Of a DNA stretch of 6,889 bases, positions 1 through 2,966 are shown piece after piece. Under the pieces are notes generated by a model. That model saw nothing but the letters and a program-made list of their open reading frames with translations. It ran no database searches and was not told where the DNA came from. Position 1 is the first letter of the stretch, and each line of letters starts with the position of its first letter. Both the position numbers and the translations under genes were made by a program. Source of the DNA: Candidatus Aerophobota bacterium (lineage in GTDB: Bacteria; Aerophobota; Aerophobia; Aerophobales; AE-B3A); the NCBI GenBank assembly GCA_030610725.1, contig JAUWRE010000056.1, positions 1 to 6,889 of the forward strand. The letters are read 5' to 3'.

Positions 1-5
1 TAATT

Positions 6-33
6 ATTATACTATAACAGTACCTATTGTCAA
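6..33 (-). promoter_or_regulatory. Consensus promoter reading off the left edge
   Basis: On the minus strand there is TTGACA (28-33), a 16-nt spacer and TATAAT (6-11), both boxes at full consensus. It lies just after the right core GTTAGAA and points out of the window. TACT/AGTA arms inside the spacer may be part of an operator. It presumably drives the first gene of the next cassette. Confidence 0.65.
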
Positions 34-51
34 CCGAATATTCCCTTTTGA

Positions 52-170
52 TTCTAACGGCCTGCGGATAAGCGATGGAAGAAACCGCAAGCTTACTTGC
101 GGAGACTGAAGTCCACTTCAGTCGCTTGATGGACGACGCGAAGCGCCGGACAGACAGTGAGTTGTTAGAG
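52..170 (-). repeat. attC-like site after the second vapC
   Basis: This 119-bp element starts 2 nt after the vapC stop. On the minus strand it runs from CTCTAAC (164-170) to GTTAGAA (52-58), so both core triplets are intact and the ends are complementary at five or more positions. Inside are perfect hairpins with arms at 104-112/115-123 (GACTGAAGT) and 85-91/96-102 (CCGCAAG). Outer pairing of AAGCG (70-74) with CGCTT (123-127), and of CTGCGG (62-67) with CCG-GA-CAG (146-153), leaves a 2-base bulge as seen in attC extrahelical bases. About 92 bp match the element at 2070-2220 at roughly 78%. Confidence 0.62.
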
Positions 171-172
171 TA

Positions 173-568
173 TTATTTCATTAATTTTAGTGATAAATAT
201 TTTTTATAATTTTCAAAATCGTTATCCGTTGTAAGAATTATAAGATTTTCTGAATGAGCCACAGCGCAGATTAAGAAATCTATAGTTGAGCCTTGAATCT
301 CTTTACTTCGGCATATATTTGTGAATTCGGCTGCTTTTAGGAAATGTTCTGTTTTAAGAGGAATGTCTTCGAAAGAGGAAAGTAATTCTTTTAGTTGATT
401 AAATTGTTTCATGTCTGGTATTCCTGAAAGGAGTTCTTGCCTTATGGGGCCTATAATACAAACTCTGCCGTCATTGATAAGATCTTTCATTTTTTTTGTT
501 AGTTCTAGGTTAGGATTTTTGTGTCGTAGCACTTGAGACCAGACACAGGTATCTACTAATACCCTCAT
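173..568 (-). CDS. vapC: VapC-type PIN-domain toxin (second pair)
   Basis: The 131-residue PIN-domain ribonuclease shows VLVDTCVW with D6, RQELLSG with E45, GSTIDFLICAVA with D97 and LTTDNDFENY with D115 (D117 adjacent), the complete acidic metal site. RQELLSGI followed by GSTIDFLIxAVA is characteristic of the VapC subgroup paired with the ELFGTIDxD-type antitoxins seen upstream. Translation is probably coupled to the antitoxin through the 4-nt ATGA overlap. The TAA at 173-175 lies only 2 nt before an attC-like core (164-170), again as expected for the last gene of a cassette. The RNA target is unknown. Low GC compared with the vapC of cassette A and low resemblance between the two toxins argue against recent duplication. 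Confidence 0.87.
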   Translation of the reverse strand: MRVLVDTCVWSQVLRHKNPNLELTKKMKDLINDGRVCIIGPIRQELLSGIPDMKQFNQLKELLSSFEDIPLKTEHFLKAAEFTNICRSKEIQGSTIDFLICAVAHSENLIILTTDNDFENYKKYLSLKLMK

Positions 569-762
569 CGATTTCTTGCCTTTTTGTAGTCATAATTATT
601 ATCAAAATCAATTGTGCCAAATAATTCTTTAATCACCAGCTGTTTTTTGTGTGCGACATACTCTTTTAGGGCAGCTGTTACCGCTTCCTTTTTAGTTTTA
701 TGGTATCCAACCTTTTGAGCTTGCATGATTAGTTTGTCATCTAACGCCAAATTCGTTGCCAT
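565..762 (-). CDS. vapB: VapB-type antitoxin (second pair)
   Basis: The 65-residue product reads MATNLALDDKLIMQAQKVGYHKTKKEAVTAALKEYVAHKKQLVIKELFGTIDFDNNYDYKKARNR. It has a short ribbon strand (2-7), helices at about 8-18 and 22-38 with the TKKEAVTAALKEYV pattern, and the tail ELFGTIDFDxxYDYKxxR typical of VapB-type antitoxins that pair with PIN toxins. The ATG at 760-762 is chosen because a perfect AGGAGG (769-774) precedes it by 6 nt. An in-frame ATG 33 nt further upstream lies before the -10 box TATATT and would not be transcribed from the predicted promoter. The stop overlaps the toxin start as ATGA. It probably binds the repeat at 777-806. Confidence 0.85.
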   Translation of the reverse strand: MATNLALDDKLIMQAQKVGYHKTKKEAVTAALKEYVAHKKQLVIKELFGTIDFDNNYDYKKARNR

Positions 763-776
763 TTTACACCTCCTTC

Positions 777-806
777 TACACAAAATATAACACATATATT
801 TGTGTA
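777..806. promoter_or_regulatory. Probable antitoxin operator over the second vapBC promoter
   Basis: TACACAAAATATA (777-789) and TATATTTGTGTA (795-806) form an inverted repeat differing by one A, with a third half-site TGTGT inside on the minus strand. It covers the -10 and spacer, the position expected for autorepression by the ribbon-helix-helix antitoxin. Confidence 0.5.
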
Positions 807-812
807 AGTCAA
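784..812 (-). promoter_or_regulatory. Promoter of the second vapBC pair
   Basis: On the minus strand there is TTGACT (807-812), a 17-nt spacer and TATATT (784-789). Transcription should start near 777, just before the strong ribosome site at 769-774. Confidence 0.65.
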
Positions 813-823
813 GAGCGATTTTA

Positions 824-848
824 GGTCAGGTTCATCGATTTGTTATGG
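824..848 (-). repeat. Eroded attC left half after hicB
   Basis: The minus strand reads CCATAAC then AAATCGATGAACCTGACC, starting 7 nt after the hicB stop. It shares AACAAnnCGnTnnACCT with the 5' arms at 1477-1542 and 2070-2220. No matching right half follows. The promoter of the next TA pair begins within 12 nt, and the only GTT-containing candidate (785-791) overlaps its -10 box. It looks like a deletion that fused two cassettes. Confidence 0.4.
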
Positions 849-855
849 TTTGATT

Positions 856-1068
856 TTATGCGTACATAAGACGATGACACCGTGGCTCTGGAATAGGATC
901 ACCGTGCTCACGTGCTGTATCAATCCAAAGATGCATAGCTTCATTGATGTTTTTCAGGGCATCCTCCTGAGTGCTCCCATGAGCTATGCAGCCGGGAAGC
1001 TCGGGTACTTCAACAACAAATGCGTCATCCTCGGCACTCCAGTACATAACAATCTCATATTTATACAT
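856..1068 (-). CDS. hicB: HicB-family antitoxin, short form
   Basis: The 70-residue product is the partial RNase H-like domain of HicB: YEIVMYWSAEDDAFVVEVPELPGCIAHGSTQEDALKNINEAMHLWIDTAREHGDPIPEP (4-62). The VPELPGCxAHGxT core is diagnostic. There is no C-terminal helix-turn-helix or ribbon-helix-helix domain, so this antitoxin can bind the toxin but probably cannot repress its promoter by itself. The ATG overlaps the end of hicA by 8 nt and is preceded by AGGGGG (1077-1082) about 8 nt upstream. The stop is followed after 7 nt by an attC-like left half (824-848). Confidence 0.9.
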   Translation of the reverse strand: MYKYEIVMYWSAEDDAFVVEVPELPGCIAHGSTQEDALKNINEAMHLWIDTAREHGDPIPEPRCHRLMYA

Positions 1069-1321
1069 CGAGCAAACCCCCTAATCCATATTTTTGGATA
1101 ATACTTCGAACTTGTTTAACTTGATATGGTTTTGCATTTTTGCCTTCTTTTTGAAGATTAATTCTTTCCTCAACGCCTTCTTTTCTAAACATATGATGAC
1201 TGCTTCGGGTGTATTCATCAAAACCCATCCTTCTTAATAAATTGCGAAGGTCATCAAAATTAATATTCCGATCTGAAGAACCACACAGGACCTTTAATAA
1301 AAATTTTTCGTGTCTTCCCAT
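1061..1321 (-). CDS. hicA: HicA-family mRNA interferase toxin
   Basis: The 86-residue product has the HicA/YcfA-like double-stranded RNA-binding fold. It shows GSSDRNINFDDLRNLLRRMGFDE (14-36), the catalytic-histidine motif RSSHHMFRKEG (39-49, H42/H43) and INLQKEGKNAKPYQVKQVRSIIQKYGL (54-80). HicA toxins cleave mRNA and tmRNA independently of the ribosome in characterised cases. The start is chosen because related proteins of this subgroup begin M(G)RxEKxLxKVLxGSSD. It lacks a Shine-Dalgarno sequence and sits 6 nt after a TATAAT box, so leaderless initiation is likely. The gene comes first and overlaps hicB by 8 nt, the usual hicAB order. Confidence 0.88.
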   Translation of the reverse strand: MGRHEKFLLKVLCGSSDRNINFDDLRNLLRRMGFDEYTRSSHHMFRKEGVEERINLQKEGKNAKPYQVKQVRSIIQKYGLGGLLDV

Positions 1322-1327
1322 AACTTT

Positions 1328-1355
1328 ATTATATCAATATTACGTAGTTTTTCAA
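1328..1355 (-). promoter_or_regulatory. Promoter of hicAB giving a probable leaderless mRNA
   Basis: A -35 TTGAAA (1350-1355), a 16-nt spacer and a perfect -10 TATAAT (1328-1333) lie only 6 nt before the hicA ATG. Initiation at the normal distance would start at or within a base or two of the A of the ATG. No ribosome site is present. Confidence 0.6.
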
Positions 1356-1359
1356 AAAT

Positions 1360-1424
1360 CCAGGAGACGACATTTTAATTTAAAGTGATGGCAATTTTTG
1401 TTGTTCCCATGATTCACCTCCTGG
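1360..1424 (-). promoter_or_regulatory. RNA stem masking the mini-ORF ribosome site
   Basis: In the minus-strand transcript CCAGGAGGTGA (1414-1424) pairs with TCGTCTCCTGG (1360-1370): 11 bp with two adjacent G-U pairs and 7 consecutive Watson-Crick pairs that cover the Shine-Dalgarno sequence. The 43-nt loop holds the start codon and the whole 11-codon ORF. Translation of the ORF would compete with folding. Whether it matters for hicA expression is inference. Confidence 0.35.
1375..1410 (-). pseudogene. 11-codon ORF, probable remnant of an RHH antitoxin or leader peptide
   Basis: An ATG at 1408-1410 preceded by AGGAGGTGAATC (a near-perfect ribosome site) encodes MGTTKIAITLN and then TAA. The sequence resembles the beta-strand start of ribbon-helix-helix antitoxins (MxTTKIAITLD...). 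With a -35 box and a palindromic operator just upstream, it reads as the front end of a lost antitoxin gene whose body was deleted. Alternatively it may now be a translated leader controlling hicAB. It is too short to assign by homology alone. Confidence 0.4.
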
Positions 1425-1457
1425 TATTACTACGTATCATACCAAGAGTAGTGTCAA
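1422..1457 (-). promoter_or_regulatory. Promoter and operator ahead of the mini-ORF and hicAB
   Basis: The minus strand has a consensus -35 TTGACA (1452-1457). The -10 is uncertain: an extended TGGTATGAT lies too close to that -35 (10 nt), and the 17-nt position gives only CGTAGT. A palindrome at 1422-1444 has arms TGGTAT and ATACCA around an 11-nt centre with TACGTA. It looks like an operator for a ribbon-helix-helix repressor, with the same arm-11-arm layout as the vapBC operator at 2817-2843. Confidence 0.45.
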
Positions 1458-1476
1458 GTATAAAATTATCTTAAAA

Positions 1477-1542
1477 ACGTAACATAAAAATCAGCGGAAA
1501 AAAAAGCGCAGCTTTTTAGTCAGGTGGAGCGCATTGTTAGAT
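1477..1542 (-). repeat. attC-like site after the orphan antitoxin
   Basis: This 66-bp element is within the normal attC size range. On the minus strand it opens with ATCTAAC (1536-1542), a perfect RYYYAAC, 6 nt after the antitoxin stop. It continues AATGCGCTCCACCTGAC, much like the widespread attC 5' arm, and closes with CCGCTGATTTTTAT then GTTACGT (1477-1483), a right core with one base off consensus. The middle holds the hairpin AAAAAGC-GCA-GCTTTTT (1501-1517) with a following T run on the minus strand, which could also act as a weak terminator. The left core is the exact complement of GTTAGAT at the start of the same cassette (2070-2076). Confidence 0.65.
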
Positions 1543-1548
1543 GATTAA

Positions 1549-1749
1549 TTATTCGATATTGAATTCTTTTCTAGCATCATCAAGAGAAGTTGTCTCTGCG
1601 TTGCCTTCTTTTGCTTTAGCTTCTCCGAGGGCCTTCAGTGATTCATAGTCGTCAAGTTCCTCTTGAATCTTGACGAACTCTTCGTAGGGGATAACTGCGA
1701 ATTCTTTTTTGCCATTTTTTTCAAGAATTTTTGGGTGAAGGCTAACCAT
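1549..1749 (-). CDS. Orphan Phd/YefM-family antitoxin (cassette B)
   Basis: The 66-residue acidic product reads MVSLHPKILEKNGKKEFAVIPYEEFVKIQEELDDYESLKALGEAKA..., matching Phd/YefM-type antitoxins. These have an N-terminal DNA-binding domain with the AVIPYEEF strand-helix (18-25), then a helical toxin-binding tail (26-66). The ATG has AGGAGG (1757-1762) 7 nt upstream. Such antitoxins normally precede a RelE/ParE-type toxin gene, but here the stop is followed after 6 nt by an attC-like core, leaving no room for a toxin. The only toxin sequence in the cassette is the truncated relE upstream, in the reverse of the usual gene order. It may be a surviving immunity gene that counters toxins elsewhere in the genome, or simply a decaying remnant. 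Confidence 0.78.
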   Translation of the reverse strand: MVSLHPKILEKNGKKEFAVIPYEEFVKIQEELDDYESLKALGEAKAKEGNAETTSLDDARKEFNIE

Positions 1750-1798
1750 TTTATTTCCTCCTATCTATAGATTTCTTTTCTATGGCAAAAAATTGGAT

Positions 1799-1889
1799 AT
1801 TCTGGTGAAACCTGCCACCTGTTCTGGTTGAAAGTTTACCACTAATCAACCCTTCACATTTTCCATTTTTATTATACAGGAAGTGGCAG
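1799..1889. mobile_element. Possible IS21-type terminal remnant
   Basis: Two imperfect direct repeats, starting TTCTGGTGAAACCTGCCACC (1800-1819) and TTCTGGTTGAAAGTTTACCAC (1822-1842), lie in tandem with a 22-nt period. An inverted counterpart of CTGCCACCTGT (1812-1822) occurs at 1876-1889 (ACAGG AAG TGGCAG, with a 3-nt insertion). Tandem copies of such TTCCGGTGAAA-type boxes are typical of IS21-family ends. No istA or istB coding sequence remains. The family assignment is from memory of the motif and is tentative. Confidence 0.35.
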
Positions 1890-1900
1890 CTTTATGTTAA
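1871..1900 (-). promoter_or_regulatory. Probable promoter of the orphan Phd/YefM antitoxin
   Basis: The minus strand has TTAACA (1895-1900), an 18-nt spacer and a perfect TATAAT (1871-1876). The -35 lies in the end of the relE remnant and the -10 in the IS-like scrap, so the promoter straddles the junction. The leader to the antitoxin would be about 115 nt. Confidence 0.5.
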
Positions 1901-2029
1901 TTTCTTAACGTCTCCCTGTAAGTCATCAGATAGTGCCTCAATTTTTGAGAATATAGTCTTCAATATACTTTTATCAATATTCTTGCAGTCTTTTAGCGCT
2001 CTAGGTTTAAATTCAAATTGGTATTTCAT
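1892..2029 (-). pseudogene. Truncated RelE/ParE-family toxin (N-terminal half)
   Basis: An ATG at 2027-2029 opens 45 codons reading MKYQFEFKPRALKDCKNIDK...SKIEALSDDLQGDVKKLT, then TAA. This is the recognisable first half of a RelE/ParE-type toxin of about 85-90 residues: beta strand, two helices and the GDVKKLT turn. The following sequence does not continue with the usual YRLRVGDYRVLFE strand core in any frame. The catalytic C-terminal half is therefore missing and the product should be inactive as an mRNA interferase. The break coincides with sequence resembling an insertion-sequence terminus (1799-1889), which suggests disruption followed by deletion. The fragment sits directly after the right core of the preceding attC-like element, where the first gene of a cassette belongs. 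Confidence 0.7.
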
Positions 2030-2043
2030 TGCGACTTTTACAG

Positions 2044-2052
2044 ATTATACCA
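2044..2052 (-). promoter_or_regulatory. Extended -10 promoter for the relE remnant
   Basis: The minus strand carries TGGTATAAT, an extended -10 box (TATAAT at 2044-2049, TG at 2051-2052). No clear -35 is seen. The ATG follows 14 nt downstream with no ribosome site, so the leader would be very short. Confidence 0.5.
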
Positions 2053-2069
2053 TATTTTTGTATTTTTTC

Positions 2070-2220
2070 ATCTAACAGGCCTGCGGATAGGCGGCATAAG
2101 GAACCGCAATCTTCCTTGCGACGACTGAAGTCCGCTTCAGCCACTTGCTGTACGATACGAAGCATCCGCTCTATCGTCAAAGCTGTAGCTCACTGAGGTA
2201 GGTGCAGCGTCTTGTTATCT
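2070..2220 (-). repeat. attC-like site after vapC
   Basis: Read on the minus strand, the left core AGATAAC (2214-2220) begins 3 nt after the vapC stop and the right core GTTAGAT (2070-2076) fits GTTRRRY. Just inside the left core, ACAAGACGCTGCACCT resembles the common attC 5' arm and the element at 1477-1542. The inner part folds into CTGAAG/CTTCAG (2125-2130, 2135-2140) and CGCAA/TTGCG (2105-2109, 2116-2120) hairpins closed by GCGGAT/ATCCGC (2083-2088, 2164-2169). About 92 bp are roughly 78% identical to the element at 52-170. At 151 bp it is longer than usual for attC. The stretch GATAGAG at 2169-2175 may be a decayed right core of an older, shorter attC fused to a second one. Confidence 0.6.
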
Positions 2221-2223
2221 CCC

Positions 2224-2586
2224 TTATCGACTGTGACACACAGCCAGCTTTGAGGAGACTACCCGAAGTTTCCTGTCAAGCGTCCAGACCGAAGCCCCAA
2301 ATAGAACAGCCGAGGCAAGCAGATGTACATCAATATAGCCGAGGCCCCTTCCCATCAAATCATTGCTTTCCACGAATTGCAGCACTTCCTCGTGCTCAGC
2401 CTGATCCACCGTCGGCAATGAGTGCAACAACGACAATATCTCGAACCTATTGGTGAGATTCCCACATGAAAGTTCCCCAATGATAAAAGGGTGACACACA
2501 ACATCACCGTCGTTCAACAGCGATACCATCCGTGGATGGCTTTCTCGTAGGTGAGACACCCATACAGAAGTATCAACGAGAACCAT
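2224..2586 (-). CDS. vapC: VapC-family PIN-domain toxin (cassette A)
   Basis: The 120-residue PIN domain ribonuclease has the expected acidic residues: D5 in VLVDTSVW, E38 in IIGELSCG, D86 in GLGYIDVHLLAS and D104 in VWTLDRKL. These coordinate Mg2+ for cleavage of tRNA or rRNA in characterised relatives; the target here is unknown. Its ATG lies inside the 3' end of vapB (14-nt overlap) and has only a weak GGAT-like ribosome site, so translation is probably coupled to the antitoxin. The stop TAA (2224-2226) is followed after 3 nt by the attC-like core AGATAAC, so the gene ends exactly where a cassette gene should. The toxin is full length with no missing catalytic residue. Confidence 0.88.
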   Translation of the reverse strand: MVLVDTSVWVSHLRESHPRMVSLLNDGDVVCHPFIIGELSCGNLTNRFEILSLLHSLPTVDQAEHEEVLQFVESNDLMGRGLGYIDVHLLASAVLFGASVWTLDRKLRVVSSKLAVCHSR

Positions 2587-2785
2587 GCAATCTATCCACT
2601 GATCTTCTGCGATGTATTGCTCTCAGCCTCTTCTCAGTCCCCCCAAGTTTCGCCAGTCTTCTGCTGCTTTCGCGACTGATCAGAGCTTCCAGGCCAAGTC
2701 TGACCAGAGAGGTCTTCTCTTTGACACCCGTCAACTTCGAAGCCTTATCAATCAGTTTGTCTTCAATGTTCAAGGTTGTTCTCAT
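2573..2785 (-). CDS. vapB: VapB-family antitoxin (cassette A)
   Basis: The 70-residue product starts MRTTLNIEDKLIDKASKLTG, the usual N-terminus of the VapB antitoxin family (Pfam VapB_antitoxin, formerly DUF2191). A ribbon strand (2-7) and two helices (about 8-20 and 23-39, with GVKEKTSLVRLGLEALISRES) form the ribbon-helix-helix DNA-binding part. The basic tail RLAKLGGTEKRL..HRRR (43-60) should wrap the toxin. The ATG at 2783-2785 has GGAGG 8 nt upstream. Its end overlaps vapC by 14 nt. It is predicted to neutralise VapC and to repress its own promoter through the palindrome at 2817-2843. The gene pair looks more GC-rich than the other TA genes in the array, which suggests a separate origin. 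Confidence 0.88.
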   Translation of the reverse strand: MRTTLNIEDKLIDKASKLTGVKEKTSLVRLGLEALISRESSRRLAKLGGTEKRLRAIHRRRSVDRLHGSR

Positions 2786-2816
2786 GGTCCACGCCTCCCA
2801 ATATATGCAATAATAG

Positions 2817-2843
2817 ATGTATTATTATGCATCATTAATACAT
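2817..2843. promoter_or_regulatory. Probable VapB operator over the vapBC promoter
   Basis: Arms ATGTATTA (2817-2824) and TAATACAT (2836-2843) are perfect inverted repeats around an 11-nt centre containing ATGCAT. The site covers the -10 element, the normal place for autorepression by a ribbon-helix-helix antitoxin complex. A further 12-bp palindrome, CGTATTAATACG (2865-2876), lies just upstream of the -35 and shares the ATTAATAC half-site, so it may be a second operator. Confidence 0.55.
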
Positions 2844-2852
2844 ATTTGTCAA
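2824..2852 (-). promoter_or_regulatory. Promoter of vapBC (cassette A)
   Basis: On the minus strand there is a -35 TTGACA (2847-2852), a 17-nt spacer and a -10 CATAAT (2824-2829). This leaves a leader of about 30 nt with a good ribosome site before vapB. Confidence 0.7.
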
Positions 2853-2883
2853 ATACATTTTTCGCGTATTAATACGTCCGTGA

Positions 2884-2890
2884 AGATAAC
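2884..2890 (-). other. Start of cassette A (right-core site GTTATCT), array boundary
   Basis: The minus strand reads GTTATCT here. It is the exact complement of the left core AGATAAC (2214-2220) at the far end of the vapBC cassette, as expected if cassette A began with TTATCT after cleavage between G and TT. The preceding 75 nt, up to tatD, show no convincing attC or attI. This looks like the point where the array meets the pyr operon region. Confidence 0.5.
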
Positions 2891-2940
2891 AACCGTTATG
2901 TACAACTCCAGACGAATTTGTCTTGATGATAAGGCAAATT

Positions 2941-2964
2941 ATAATCTTTACCATCAAAGATTAT
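2941..2964 (-). terminator. Stem-loop 2 nt after tatD, possible operon 3' end
   Basis: A perfect 9-bp inverted repeat (ATAATCTTT at 2941-2949, AAAGATTAT at 2956-2964) surrounds a 6-nt loop, immediately after the tatD stop. It has only one C-G pair and no run of U after it on the minus strand. It is therefore either a weak terminator or a 3'-end-stabilising hairpin, not a canonical intrinsic terminator. Confidence 0.4.
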
Positions 2965-2966
2965 CC

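Larger units (their letters stand above)
52..2890 (-). mobile_element. CALIN-like integron cassette array of toxin-antitoxin genes
   Basis: Successive gene groups, all in one orientation, each end in an attC-like element placed 2 to 7 nt after the last stop codon (stops 2224, 1549, 856, 173; core sites 2214-2220, 1536-1542, 842-848, 164-170). Using the known cut between G and TT of the right core, cassette A spans 2076-2889, cassette B spans 1483-2075 and a fused C/D spans 58-1482. The left core of A and of B is the exact complement of G plus that cassette's own first six bases, as expected if each once existed as a circle. Cargo is TA modules with private promoters, typical of sedentary chromosomal integrons. 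No integrase gene or attI is in view, so the array could be a CALIN or the distal part of a larger integron. Repeats of another kind flanking TA loci remain possible. Confidence 0.6.

Noticed and set aside
763..795. Longer start for the second VapB (MCYILCRRRCK extension)
   Set aside because: That ATG lies upstream of the -10 TATATT of the predicted promoter, and the extension would translate the ribosome site itself. The ATG at 760-762 has a perfect AGGAGG.
850..1101. Plus-strand ORF antisense to hicB
   Set aside because: It has no ribosome site and no recognisable product, and it lies entirely opposite a clear hicAB pair.
1501..1517. Stand-alone intrinsic terminator (AAAAAGC hairpin with T run)
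   Set aside because: Only two G-C pairs, and it lies exactly in the centre of an attC-like element, which explains it better. Any termination would be secondary.
1889..1902. GTTAAGAAATTAAC palindrome at the relE break as another attC core
   Set aside because: It is part of the relE reading frame (DVKKLT) and lacks any partner core or arms.
52..2220. CRISPR array or dispersed REP/MITE family as an explanation of the repeats
   Set aside because: There are only two long copies and no regular spacers. The ends carry AAC/GTT cores placed at gene stops, and the cores complement their own cassette starts.
2202..2872. Three plus-strand ORFs opposite vapBC
   Set aside because: Their composition is low-complexity antisense without known motifs. 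They mirror the PIN and antitoxin genes, which are convincing on the minus strand.
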